Of a stretch of 9,466 nt of DNA, positions 1 to 8,389 are shown piece after piece. Numbering within the stretch: the stretch's first letter is position 1; each line of letters opens with the position of its first letter. The position numbers and the translations under genes were made by a program. The notes under the pieces are model-generated. The model saw only the letters and a list, made by a program, of their open reading frames with translations. It did not search any database and was not told the DNA's origin. The stretch is from Rhizobium sp. LCM 4573 (GTDB lineage: Bacteria > Pseudomonadota > Alphaproteobacteria > Rhizobiales > Rhizobiaceae): the NCBI RefSeq assembly GCF_001854865.1, contig NZ_MDDW01000001.1, forward strand, positions 506,213-515,678, given 5' to 3'.

Positions 1-1359
<1,359 letters not shown>

Positions 1360-1413
1360 CGAACTCCCCGGAACTGCGACGGCCGACTTCCGGCCACCGC
1401 CTTGCTTGCCCAT

Positions 1414-1443
1414 AACATAGGGTTACGCCACGGCCTTGCCAAG
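1414..1443 (-). promoter_or_regulatory. Likely promoter of ftsH, with heat-shock sigma features
   Basis: On the minus strand TTGGCA (1437-1442) and TATGTT (1414-1419) are separated by 17 bases, a good housekeeping-type arrangement. The same bases also read CTTG (1440-1443), 18 bases, CCTATGTT, which resembles the alphaproteobacterial RpoH pattern as I recall it (CTTG in the -35 and CYTATnT in the -10). The predicted start of transcription is near 1407, giving a leader of about 50 bases. FtsH is a heat-shock gene in several proteobacteria, which fits. The -35 lies within the inverted repeat CTTGCC-AA-GGCAAG at 1435-1448. No transcript evidence is visible, so this is a sequence match only. Confidence 0.55.
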
Positions 1444-1460
1444 GCAAGCGGCGGCTACGA

Positions 1461-2774
1461 TCACCTTTTGCGTGCGGAAACCTTAACGCGCATAGGGGGA
1501 AAATCGTCGCATCTGAGCAAATACGCCAGGCGAGCCGCCAGAGTATAGTCGAACTGCGGCAAAAAACGGTCGAAAGGGGCGAGCACCGGCTGGATAACTG
1601 CCTGGTCTGCCGCCGAGATACAGGGCATCACGGCCATCGCCCGCATCGCAACCGGCGGCGGCACCTCCGGGAACAATATCGAGGCGTCCTTGCGGTCCGG
1701 CGCGGTCGGGCCGACGACGATTTCTCCGTCGCCGCGATTGGCGATACGGTAGCGGCCATCCCAGAGAGCCCGTTCTCCGGCGATGAGGTGGAGGGGCTGC
1801 AGGCCACGGTTCTCGCGGGAGAGGTAGAGCCCCTCGCGCCGACGGTCGAAGATCACTCGCCCGGCGGTGATCCGCCCTGCCCCGCTGCCGTCGAGCACGG
1901 CCATGACCCGGTCCATGCTCTCCCGGCCCGGCACATATATCCGTCCACCGAGAGCCGCCGCGAGATATCCGAGCGCATGCCGCCGGACCGCCACATCGGC
2001 CGCGAAGAAATCCGGCGCGAGATGAACGAGTACGCCGTGGTGAGCGACTGCATGATCGGCCAGAAGGCTCGCGGCCTGGTGCGAAAGCCGCGCGCGGCGT
2101 TCGGCGGCGGCATCGAGGCTTGGGAGGTCGACGGTTTCCTCCCCCGCAAGCCGCTGGCGCATTCGCACCCGTTCATAGCGAGGGTCGAGATTGCTGGGAT
2201 CGTCGATCCAGCCAAACCCCTTCTCTTGAAGAAAGGCGCGGATATCGGCGCGGCACGTCCGCAAGAAGGGCCGCAGCAGCCAGAATTTCCGCTCGATGAG
2301 GACGGCCTCCGCCATGCCGGCAAGCCCCGGATCGGCCTCGTCGGCGCTGCGGGCGCCACGCATGGCCACCGTCTCGGCCTGATCGTCCAGCGTATGGCCA
2401 GTCAGGATCGCCGAGGCGCCGATCTCCTCCGCGAGCTCGGTCAGCAGGCGGTAGCGGGCCTCGCGCGCGGCTGCGGAAATCCCGCTTTTCAGCTTTTCGC
2501 CTTCCCAGCGGCGGGTGACATGCGGGATGCCCAGTTTCTCGCAAAGTGCGGCCACCTCCTGCGCCTCGCGGGCGGATTCCTCGCGCAAACCGTGGTCGAT
2601 GGTCGCGGCATGAAGGGAAACGCCGTCAGCGGCGGAACGGGAAAGGGCGACAAGCAGGCCGGTGGAGTCGCTGCCGCCGGAGATCGCGACGAGCAGGTGC
2701 GCCGGCCTCTCAAGCTCCGCCAGGAAGCGGCGGATCGCGTCTTGGGGAGAAAGCGGCTGCGGGGAGGCGGTCAA
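1461..2774 (-). CDS. tilS: tRNA(Ile)-lysidine synthetase TilS
   Basis: TilS joins lysine to C34 of the CAU anticodon of a minor tRNA-Ile, using ATP, so that the tRNA reads AUA and is charged with isoleucine; it is essential in most bacteria. The protein has 437 residues, normal for the family. The N-terminal PP-loop is SGGSDS at residues 32-37, followed by the conserved IDHGLR at 59-64, the basic stretch AREARYRLL at 103-111, and GHTLDDQAET at 126-135. The C-terminal half is more variable. The start is a TTG at 2772-2774: there is an in-frame stop at 2799-2801 and no ATG or GTG in between, and the PP-loop leaves little room for a later start. The upstream SD is poor. It begins 16 bases after the cpoB stop, so the two are probably co-transcribed and perhaps coupled in translation. 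Confidence 0.95.
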   Translation of the reverse strand: MTASPQPLSPQDAIRRFLAELERPAHLLVAISGGSDSTGLLVALSRSAADGVSLHAATIDHGLREESAREAQEVAALCEKLGIPHVTRRWEGEKLKSGISAAAREARYRLLTELAEEIGASAILTGHTLDDQAETVAMRGARSADEADPGLAGMAEAVLIERKFWLLRPFLRTCRADIRAFLQEKGFGWIDDPSNLDPRYERVRMRQRLAGEETVDLPSLDAAAERRARLSHQAASLLADHAVAHHGVLVHLAPDFFAADVAVRRHALGYLAAALGGRIYVPGRESMDRVMAVLDGSGAGRITAGRVIFDRRREGLYLSRENRGLQPLHLIAGERALWDGRYRIANRGDGEIVVGPTAPDRKDASILFPEVPPPVAMRAMAVMPCISAADQAVIQPVLAPFDRFLPQFDYTLAARLAYLLRCDDFPPMRVKVSARKR

Positions 2775-2790
2775 ATGGATGGGCCGCCGA

Positions 2791-3807
2791 TCAACAACTC
2801 AGGCGCTTCTGCTCGCTCGTTACCTTGCCGAGCACCGAACGCGGCGCGCTCGGGTAACGCTTGCTCACCTCTTTCAGGGTGGCGCAGGCGGTTTCCTTGT
2901 TGTCGAGCGCGGCAAGCGACATGCCGAGCTTCAGAAGCATTTCGGGAGCCTTGGGGGAGCTGGCATAGGTCTGGTGGGCGTTGAGGAAGGTCTTGGCCGC
3001 CTCGTTGAACTTGCCCTGCGAATACTGGGCCTCGCCGAGCCAGAAATTGGCGTCCGCCGCGCGCGCGCCCTTCGGGTAGCTTTCTAGATAGCTGGTGAAC
3101 TCACGCTCGGCGAGCTGATAGTCGCCGGAAAGCACATGGCCGTAAGCGGCCTGGTAGACGTCGTTCTCGCTGCCGAGCGATGCAGTCTGCTGCGGGTCCG
3201 GCCGTGTGCCCCCGCGCGGGTTCGACGGGCTTTCGACGCCGGGAAGGCCGGAGGAGTTGTTGGCGTTCTCGTTGCGCGTCGCGCCGACGGGATTGCCGCC
3301 CTGATCGAACTCGATCGACCCGAGCGTCGTTTCCGGCGCGCCGGTATCGGGATTGCGGCCGCTGCGTTGGCCTTGAGCTCCGCCCTGGCCTGGCTGCGGC
3401 GTCTCGATCACGCGGGCGACATCGTCTTCCTGCCTGGGCGGCTGAGCAGCCGGAGCGCGGTTGGAGGCGGTAGCGGCCGGTTTCCCGGCCGCTCCGTTCT
3501 CGCTCTTCTCCAGCTCCTGGAAGCGGAACTCATTGTCTTCCTGGGCCTTGCGTATCTGCTCCTGCATCTGCAGGAGCTGGAAGCTCATTTCCTCGATACG
3601 ACCGTTGAGCTGCCGGATCTCTTCCTCGAGCTGCTGGACGCGGATGGCCGCATCCCCGCTCTGGGCGAGAATCAGCGGTTGCCCGCCCTGACGCGGCTCG
3701 GCCGCAGTCTGATTGCCGCCCTGGAAAAGTTTCGGCAGCGTGAGCGCCCCAGCCGGGCCGCTCGCCACCATGAGCCCCAGCATTGCTGCCAAGACAAGTT
3801 TCTTCAT
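2791..3807 (-). CDS. cpoB: Cell division coordinator CpoB (YbgF), periplasmic
   Basis: CpoB is a periplasmic TPR protein of the Tol-Pal locus; in E. coli it binds TolA and the PBP1B synthase and links outer-membrane constriction to peptidoglycan synthesis. The 338-residue product has a signal peptide (residues 1-21, MKK start, hydrophobic core, cleavage after AGA), a coiled coil of about 52-102 (heptads such as VQQLEEEIRQLNGRIEEM) for trimerisation, a low-complexity Pro/Gly/Asn/Gln linker of about 103-215, and a C-terminal domain with about three TPR repeats at 216-338. The final residue is Cys. An in-frame start at 3894 would put 29 extra residues in front of the signal peptide and is rejected; the ATG at 3805-3807 has AAAGGA eight bases upstream. 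A strong terminator after pal separates it from the tol genes, so it likely has its own promoter, and tilS follows 16 bases downstream. Confidence 0.93.
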   Translation of the reverse strand: MKKLVLAAMLGLMVASGPAGALTLPKLFQGGNQTAAEPRQGGQPLILAQSGDAAIRVQQLEEEIRQLNGRIEEMSFQLLQMQEQIRKAQEDNEFRFQELEKSENGAAGKPAATASNRAPAAQPPRQEDDVARVIETPQPGQGGAQGQRSGRNPDTGAPETTLGSIEFDQGGNPVGATRNENANNSSGLPGVESPSNPRGGTRPDPQQTASLGSENDVYQAAYGHVLSGDYQLAEREFTSYLESYPKGARAADANFWLGEAQYSQGKFNEAAKTFLNAHQTYASSPKAPEMLLKLGMSLAALDNKETACATLKEVSKRYPSAPRSVLGKVTSEQKRLSC

Positions 3808-3924
3808 GTCGTCCGTCCTTTGATCTGCACCTGATTTGGCGCGAGAAGGAGATTTTTCCAACTGCCCCGAAAAAGCAACCAAGCCGACGATCAAAAATCC
3901 TAAGAATCAGGGCCAAACTATGGA
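3808..3924 (-). other. Leader of cpoB, without a clear promoter
   Basis: This stretch lies between the pal terminator and cpoB, so a cpoB promoter should be here or overlap the terminator. I see no good -35/-10 pair; TAGGAT on the minus strand near 3898 is a weak -10 candidate with a poor -35. One lone GANTC site (GAATC, 3904-3908) is present. Nothing else stands out. Confidence 0.4.
3816..3821 (-). promoter_or_regulatory. Ribosome binding site that fixes the cpoB start
   Basis: On the minus strand AAAGGA ends eight bases before the ATG at 3807. It supports that start, which places a proper signal peptide at the N-terminus, over the in-frame start at 3894. Confidence 0.75.
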
Positions 3925-3957
3925 AAAAGCAAAAAGGCGGCCCGAAGGCCGCCTTTT
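3925..3957 (-). terminator. Rho-independent terminator after pal
   Basis: Downstream of the pal stop the minus strand forms a perfect 11-bp stem, AAAAGGCGGCC / GGCCGCCTTTT (3947-3957 and 3932-3942), closed by a TTCG tetraloop (3943-3946), followed by a T-rich run TTTTTGCTTTTT. This is a textbook intrinsic terminator and should end the tol-pal transcript. The A-rich flank on the other side would allow it to work on the plus strand as well, although no plus-strand gene reads into it here. Confidence 0.92.
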
Positions 3958-3979
3958 ATTCCTCGCCGTGTGACCGAAG

Positions 3980-4513
3980 TTACGAACCGGCGCCGCCGAG
4001 AACGGTGACCGCGCGGCGGTTCTGCGACCAGCACGAGATGTCGTCGCAGACGGCAACCGGGCGCTCCTTGCCGTAGGAGATCGTGCGCATGCGGTTCGCC
4101 GGAACGCCGCGAGCGGCGAGATAATCGCGGGTAGCGGCCGCGCGGCGGGCGCCGAGCGCGAGGTTGTACTCGCGGGTGCCGCGTTCGTCGGCATGGCCTT
4201 CGACGGTGATCGCATAGTTCGGATAGCGGGCGAGCCACTGAGCCTGACGGTCCAGCGTCTGCTGCGCATCGGCGCGGATCGAGGTCGAGTCGGTATCGAA
4301 GAAGATGCGGTCGCCGACGTTGACGGTGAAGTCCTGCTGCGAACCGGGCGTTGCGGCGCCTGCGCCACCGAGGCCGAGATCGCCTGCGCTGTTCGGCAGG
4401 TTCTTCTTGTTGGCGCAACCCGCAAGGGCGAGCGCCAGCGTCAGCGCGATGACGGCGGGGTTGCGGGCGAGGTTCTGCATGCGGCTCATCGCCGGGGTAA
4501 CGGTACGGCTCAT
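3980..4513 (-). CDS. pal: Peptidoglycan-associated lipoprotein Pal
   Basis: Pal is an outer-membrane lipoprotein whose OmpA-like domain binds the meso-diaminopimelate of peptidoglycan; it is retained at the septum by TolB and the TolQRA motor. The 177-residue precursor has a signal peptide with lipobox LAGC, lipidated Cys at residue 33 and Ala after it, which agrees with outer-membrane sorting. A flexible Gly/Ala/Asn linker runs to about 60, then the OmpA-like domain: IFFDTDS at 70-76, VEGHADERGTREYN at 104-117 and LGARRA at 120-125, holding the Asp and Arg that contact peptidoglycan in the family. Two cysteines (156 and 161, in VCDDISCW) may form a disulfide. The start is fixed by AAGGAG nine bases upstream; in-frame ATGs at residues 9 and 12 have no such site. 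A terminator follows. Confidence 0.97.
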   Translation of the reverse strand: MSRTVTPAMSRMQNLARNPAVIALTLALALAGCANKKNLPNSAGDLGLGGAGAATPGSQQDFTVNVGDRIFFDTDSTSIRADAQQTLDRQAQWLARYPNYAITVEGHADERGTREYNLALGARRAAATRDYLAARGVPANRMRTISYGKERPVAVCDDISCWSQNRRAVTVLGGAGS

Positions 4514-4522
4514 GGCCGGTCT

Positions 4523-4528
4523 CTCCTT
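4523..4528 (-). promoter_or_regulatory. Strong ribosome binding site of pal
   Basis: AAGGAG on the minus strand, nine bases before the ATG at 4513. It decides for the longest of three in-frame ATG starts (residues 1, 9 and 12), all of which would still leave a usable lipoprotein signal. Confidence 0.8.
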
Positions 4529-4534
4529 GGATCA

Positions 4535-4560
4535 GTATTTCAGAAGAACGGTATTTCAGA
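4535..4560 (-). repeat. Direct repeat TCTGAAATAC x2 in the pal leader
   Basis: The 10-mer TCTGAAATAC (minus strand) occurs at 4551-4560 and again at 4535-4544, in the same orientation, 16 bases from start to start. It lies just upstream of the pal ribosome binding site. Ten identical bases twice within 26 is unlikely by chance, but I do not recognise the motif. Confidence 0.75.
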
Positions 4561-4572
4561 GTTGCCAGACCC

Positions 4573-4588
4573 TAACCGCTTTCGGTTA
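4573..4588 (-). repeat. Small stem-loop upstream of pal
   Basis: TAACCG / CGGTTA make a perfect 6-bp inverted repeat around a 4-base loop (AAAG on the minus strand). Its distal arm shares bases with the TTAACCAT octamer at 4586-4593, so the stem and the protein site overlap. It could be a leader hairpin if transcription starts upstream. Confidence 0.5.
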
Positions 4589-4613
4589 ACCATGCTCGAA
4601 CGATTATGGTTAA
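4586..4613. promoter_or_regulatory. Inverted pair of CtrA-type octamers TTAACCAT upstream of pal
   Basis: TTAACCAT (4586-4593) and its exact reverse complement ATGGTTAA (4606-4613) flank a 12-base spacer, giving a perfect 8+8 inverted repeat. TTAACCAT matches the octamer reported for the alphaproteobacterial cell-cycle regulator CtrA, and it also contains the TTAAC half-site. On the minus strand CATAAT overlaps the end of the right-hand site and is a near-perfect -10, without a good -35, as is common for promoters that need an activator. CtrA control of pal is an inference. Confidence 0.5.
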
Positions 4614-4659
4614 TGATTTGGCAACACGTCCCTTAATGGCTCCTTTTTCAGGAGATTCG

Positions 4660-4703
4660 GGCGGGAAAGAGGCGCATCCGCGCCTCTTGTCCTTGATCCC
4701 GCC
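4660..4703 (-). terminator. Nested hairpin directly after the tolB stop (possible attenuator)
   Basis: On the minus strand, starting at the base after the tolB TAA, an outer 7-bp stem GGCGGGA / TCCCGCC (4697-4703 and 4660-4666) encloses a perfect 9-bp inner stem AAGAGGCGC / GCGCCTCTT (4680-4688 and 4667-4675) with loop GGAT. The structure must be very stable, but no run of T follows, so it may be a weak terminator, a Rho-dependent or partial one, or a 3'-end that protects the upstream mRNA from exonucleases. Together with the long gap it suggests pal is expressed partly from its own promoter. Confidence 0.6.
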
Positions 4704-6011
4704 TTATTCGAGCAGCGGCGACCATGCCGGATCGGAGGCGTAGGCCGGGGTCTTGATCGCCTGCTCGTTATAGCCCGTCAGGTCGATCGAGTAGAGCTGA
4801 GGACCGCCCGCGCCCGCATTCTGCCGGAAGAACATCAGCACGCGGCCGTTCGGCGCCCAGGTCGGCCCCTCGTTGTGGAAGCCGGTCGTCAGGATGCGCT
4901 CGCCCGAACCATCCGGCTTCATCACGCCGATCGAGAACTTGCCGCCCGATTGCTTGGTGAAGGCAATGAGATCGCCGCGCGGAGACCAGACCGGCGTGGA
5001 ATAGGCGCCGTCGCCGAACGAAATGCGCGTCTGGCCGGAACCGTCGGTGTTCATGACGTAAAGCTGCTGACGTCCGCCGCGATCGCTCTCGAACACGATC
5101 CGTCCGCCGTCCGGCGAATAGGAGGGCGAAGTATCGATGGCGGCGGTGTTGGTGAGGCGCGTGGTCGTGCGCGACCGCAGGTCCATCGTGTAGATGTTGG
5201 AATTGCCTTCCTGCTGAAGGCTCATGATCACCTTCTGGCCATCCGGCGAGAAGCGCGGAGAGAAGGTCATGCCGGGGAAATTGCCGACCACTTCGCGCTG
5301 CCCCGTCTCGAGCTGCAGAAGATAGACGCGCGGCTGATTGCCCTCGAAGGACATGTAGGTGACTTCCTGCCGGTTCGGCGAGAAGCGCGGCGTCAGCACG
5401 ATGTCGTTCGTGTTGGTGAGCATGCGGACATTGAAGCCGTCCTGATCCATGATCGCGAGCTGGCGCTTGCGGGCGGTCTTCGGGCCGCTTTCGGAAACGA
5501 AGACGACGCGGGTGTCGAAATAGCCGTCCTCGCCGGTGATCTGCTTGTAGATCGCGTCGGCGATGATATGCGCCACGCGACGCCAGTTCTCCGGCTGGGT
5601 ATAGAACTGCTGGCCGGTCATCTGCTGGCCGGCGAAAGTGTCCCACAGGCGGAATTCGGCGCGCAGGCGTCCGTCGCCCTCACGCGTCACGCGGCCGGTG
5701 ACGAGCGCCTGGGCATTGATGACCTTCCAGTCTTCGAAACGCGGCTGCTGGTCCGGGTTGGATATCTTTTCGATGAAGGCCGTCTTGTTGATAGGCGCAA
5801 AAAGGCCGGAGCGCTGCAGATCGGCGGCGATCACCTGGGAGATCTGGGCGCCAAGCTCGTTGCCCGAAAGGAGATCGGTGATCGCGATCGGCAGCGGCTC
5901 GACATTGCCTTTGTTGATATTGATTTCCACGCGCGCAACCGCTGGTGTGGAGAACATCATCGCCATCCCCGCAAACGCGATCATGAGGCGGATGAAGGAG
6001 CGTTTCATCAT
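4704..6011 (-). CDS. tolB: Tol-Pal system protein TolB, periplasmic
   Basis: TolB is the periplasmic partner that binds Pal and is displaced by force-transmitting TolA. The 435-residue precursor has a signal peptide (residues 1-26, cleavage after AVA). The N-terminal domain follows, starting RVEININKG, the segment that in the family contacts TolA. The C-terminal half is a beta-propeller, seen as repeats of the type [46 protein letters not shown] and [11 protein letters not shown]. Length is normal. The first of two tandem ATGs is chosen because AAGG lies nine bases upstream. It follows tolA after 26 bases, so it is part of the tolQRAB transcript, and a stable hairpin lies right after its stop codon. 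Confidence 0.97.
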   Translation of the reverse strand: MMKRSFIRLMIAFAGMAMMFSTPAVARVEININKGNVEPLPIAITDLLSGNELGAQISQVIAADLQRSGLFAPINKTAFIEKISNPDQQPRFEDWKVINAQALVTGRVTREGDGRLRAEFRLWDTFAGQQMTGQQFYTQPENWRRVAHIIADAIYKQITGEDGYFDTRVVFVSESGPKTARKRQLAIMDQDGFNVRMLTNTNDIVLTPRFSPNRQEVTYMSFEGNQPRVYLLQLETGQREVVGNFPGMTFSPRFSPDGQKVIMSLQQEGNSNIYTMDLRSRTTTRLTNTAAIDTSPSYSPDGGRIVFESDRGGRQQLYVMNTDGSGQTRISFGDGAYSTPVWSPRGDLIAFTKQSGGKFSIGVMKPDGSGERILTTGFHNEGPTWAPNGRVLMFFRQNAGAGGPQLYSIDLTGYNEQAIKTPAYASDPAWSPLLE

Positions 6012-6037
6012 GAGTTCAAGCCTTTCAGCTACTCGAA

Positions 6038-7165
6038 TTAAAGCAATCCGCTGGGGTCGAAGTTGATGACAACTTCGCTCCAGGTGTCGTATTTTTCCGG
6101 AGGGAGGTTCTTGAACGGGCTCGAGCGCATGACGGCCCTGACTACGCTCCCTTCAACCATTCTGCGCGCGGCATCCGAGGTGCCACCGTTCGTCTTGACC
6201 TGCGGCCGGCCGACGATGGCACCCGCCTCATCGAGCTGCATCGTTACGGTAACGATCATGCCTTCCACCCCCTCGACACCCGCGACGAGGGACCAATTCT
6301 TCTCCACCTGTCCCTTAAGCGCATCCAATTCGGTCTGAGAAAGCGTGGAACCGCCCGTCGTCTTCTTGCCGCCAAGCGCCGCCTGCTGCTGCGAACGCTT
6401 TGCCCCGCCATTCGCGGGCGCCTGCTTGTTCAGCAGCGCGGCGATCTCGTCGGCGTTGAAGTCGCTTTCCTTGGAGGAGGATGCCTTGGCCACTTCCTGC
6501 TTCTTGTCGGCGATCTTCTTGTCGCTCGGTTTCTCTGCCGCCTTGGGCGTTTCGGGTTTCTTCTCCGGCGGCTTCTCGGCGGGCTTGGCCTGCTCCTTCG
6601 GAGGCTCGGGCTTCGGCCGCATGGCCGGCACCGGCACACTGTCGGGCAGCGGCATCTGCTCTTCCGGCTGGGCGGCCGTTTCCGGCTGCGGACTGGGCTC
6701 GGTCACCGGAGTAGGCGGCGTCACCTCAGGTTTCGGCTGAGGCAAGGAGGCAACCTCTTGCGGCGGAGGCGCCGTATCTTCCTTGGCGATTTCGGTGGAT
6801 GCGGTCGGTTTGTCATCGACCACCGGCGCGGGCGTTTCCTGCTTGGCGGGAGCTGCCGCGGACTCGTTGTCGCTCGGCTTGGCCGTCGGCATCGGCGGCG
6901 CCTTGATATCCACGTCGTTGTCGCCGAAGTTCTCGGCATTTTCCACCGGATCGGGCCTCGTCGTCGGCACCGGTGCCGCTCTCTCGGCCTTGGGCGCATT
7001 CTTGTCGCCCTGCTGGATCTGGCTGAACTCCTCGATCGGCACGAGGTCGACCGGCAATGATTCCGAATAGGAAACGTCAAGCGGCTCCGGCGCGCCAAGC
7101 GATACCAGCGCGAAGGTCAGCGCCGTCGCATGGATGATCGCGGATGTGGTAAGGCTCGCCTTCAT
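6038..7165 (-). CDS. tolA: TolA-type energy transducer of the Tol-Pal system
   Basis: TolA is anchored in the inner membrane next to TolQ/TolR and spans the periplasm to reach TolB and Pal. The 375-residue protein has one N-terminal membrane anchor (about residues 5-24) with a short cytoplasmic end. A long Pro/Lys/Glu/Ala-rich region runs from about 55 to 235 (many KPEPP, PPEKKPE type runs), and a TonB/TolA-like C-terminal domain from about 275 to 375 ([17 protein letters not shown] through [11 protein letters not shown]). The middle is Pro-rich rather than the Ala-rich helix of E. coli TolA, and there is no cysteine pair in the C-terminal domain. Context separates it from TonB: it lies six bases after tolR and is followed by tolB. 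The SD is weak, so translation is probably coupled to tolR. Confidence 0.93.
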   Translation of the reverse strand: MKASLTTSAIIHATALTFALVSLGAPEPLDVSYSESLPVDLVPIEEFSQIQQGDKNAPKAERAAPVPTTRPDPVENAENFGDNDVDIKAPPMPTAKPSDNESAAAPAKQETPAPVVDDKPTASTEIAKEDTAPPPQEVASLPQPKPEVTPPTPVTEPSPQPETAAQPEEQMPLPDSVPVPAMRPKPEPPKEQAKPAEKPPEKKPETPKAAEKPSDKKIADKKQEVAKASSSKESDFNADEIAALLNKQAPANGGAKRSQQQAALGGKKTTGGSTLSQTELDALKGQVEKNWSLVAGVEGVEGMIVTVTMQLDEAGAIVGRPQVKTNGGTSDAARRMVEGSVVRAVMRSSPFKNLPPEKYDTWSEVVINFDPSGLL

Positions 7166-7171
7166 TGCCGT

Positions 7172-7630
7172 TTATCGGTTTTCCTGCCGTTGCTGCGTAA
7201 CGAGGCCGATATTCTTGTATCCGGCCCCCTGGATGCGGGCCATGACATCGGCGACGATGCCATAGGCGGACGTGGAATCGGCGCGCACGAAGATCCGCTC
7301 GGAATAACCGGTGGTGGAGATCGCCTGCAGCTTGGCGGTGATCTCGTCGGCCGTCACCGGCGTTTCCTGCAGATGGATCTGACCATTGGCGTTGACGGAG
7401 ATGGTGATCGGCTGCGTTTCCGAATTGAGTGCGGAAGCCTGCGTCTGAGGCAGATCGACCGGAACGCCGACCGTCATCATCGGGGCCGCCACCATGAAGA
7501 TGATGAGCAACACGAGCATGACGTCGACCAGCGGCGTCACGTTGATTTCGCTGACGGGACCGTGCTTGCGTCCGCGACGCCTGCGGCCACCGCCGCCCGA
7601 TGCGTTTGCACCTCCTGCCGACATACCCAT
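7172..7630 (-). CDS. tolR: Tol-Pal motor subunit TolR
   Basis: TolR is the ExbD/TolR/MotB-type subunit of the proton channel, with one membrane helix and a periplasmic domain. The 152-residue protein has a cytoplasmic N-terminus that is Gly-rich and then strongly basic (GGGGRRRRGRK, residues 12-22), the conserved INVTPLVDVMLVLLIIFM segment at 29-46 with the proton-carrying Asp at 36, and a soluble C-terminal domain that ends QRQENR. The ATG at 7628-7630 is followed two codons later by a second ATG; GGAG eight bases upstream favours the first. It begins 15 bases after the tolQ stop. The ExbD alternative is made unlikely by the tolQ-tolR-tolA-tolB-pal order. Confidence 0.96.
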   Translation of the reverse strand: MGMSAGGANASGGGGRRRRGRKHGPVSEINVTPLVDVMLVLLIIFMVAAPMMTVGVPVDLPQTQASALNSETQPITISVNANGQIHLQETPVTADEITAKLQAISTTGYSERIFVRADSTSAYGIVADVMARIQGAGYKNIGLVTQQRQENR

Positions 7631-7645
7631 GGACGTTACTCCGGC

Positions 7646-8365
7646 TTACTGCGCCGCCTGGCGCGTCTGCAGCTTTTCATCGATCTGGCGCGACAGGATG
7701 GCGGAAAATTCGTCCGCGAAACCTTCCATCCGCGCCGAGAGCTTGCCCGCGTCGGCGGTGAACTTGTTGTACGCGACGACAGCGGGAATAGCCGCAACGA
7801 GGCCGATCGCGGTGGCAAGCAGCGCCTCGGCGATACCCGGCGCGACAACCGCGAGATTGGTGGACTGCGAACCGGCAATTGCCTGGAACGAAGTCATGAT
7901 ACCGACGACCGTTCCGAAAAGGCCGATGAAGGGCCCGGCGGAACCGATGGTGGCGAGCGAACCGAGGCGCGCCTCGTAGCCCTCGCTTTCGCGGGCCATG
8001 GTGACATCCATCGCCCGGTCGATACGCATCTGAAGGCCGATTGGCGAACGCGCGCCGCGCTCGAAGCTCTTCTTCCACTCGCGCATGGCCGCGACGAAGA
8101 TCGCCGCCAATCCGCCGTTCTGGCGGTCCGAGAGTGTCCTGTAGAGCTCTTCCAGCGACTGTCCCGACCAGAAGACCTGTTCAAACTGGTCGAACTGACG
8201 ACGCGCCTTGTTGAAGCTGAGATACTTGTCGATCACGATCGCCCAGGTCCAGACGGATGCGCCAAGCAACCCGATCATGACCAGTTTGACGACGAGACCC
8301 GCCTGCATGAACAGCGCCCACAAGCTGACATCATGCGTCGCTGCGGCCAAACCTACCTGTTCCAT
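7646..8365 (-). CDS. tolQ: Tol-Pal motor subunit TolQ
   Basis: TolQ (ExbB/TolQ/MotA family) forms the inner-membrane pentamer around the TolR dimer and uses the proton gradient to drive TolA. The 239-residue protein has three membrane helices at about 24-45, 136-160 and 170-195, with the large cytoplasmic loop between the first and second. Conserved motifs are GPFIGLFGTVVGIM (144-157, with T152) and APGIAEALLATAIGL (175-189, with T185); these two threonines correspond to T145 and T178 of E. coli TolQ, with the same spacing of 33. The ATG at 8363-8365 has GGGGA about ten bases upstream. It is the first gene of the tolQRAB run, and the 270-base region upstream probably holds its promoter. Confidence 0.96.
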   Translation of the reverse strand: MEQVGLAAATHDVSLWALFMQAGLVVKLVMIGLLGASVWTWAIVIDKYLSFNKARRQFDQFEQVFWSGQSLEELYRTLSDRQNGGLAAIFVAAMREWKKSFERGARSPIGLQMRIDRAMDVTMARESEGYEARLGSLATIGSAGPFIGLFGTVVGIMTSFQAIAGSQSTNLAVVAPGIAEALLATAIGLVAAIPAVVAYNKFTADAGKLSARMEGFADEFSAILSRQIDEKLQTRQAAQ

Positions 8366-8389
8366 CTATTCAACATCCCCGAATCCAAA

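Noticed and set aside
1788..2984. 398-codon open frame on the plus strand across tilS and the end of cpoB
   Set aside because: Antisense to two genes with clear motifs; the translated protein shows no domain and has the Arg/Gly/His-rich composition of a shadow frame.
3808..3894. 29-residue N-terminal extension of CpoB
   Set aside because: It would bury the signal peptide, while the internal ATG at 3807 has a good ribosome binding site.
4875..6041. 388-codon open frame on the plus strand
   Set aside because: Antisense to tolB, with no recognisable domain and no plausible start context.
6038..8365. ExbB-ExbD-TonB instead of TolQ-TolR-TolA
   Set aside because: The families are related, but the following tolB, pal and cpoB and the TolQ-type motifs decide for Tol-Pal.
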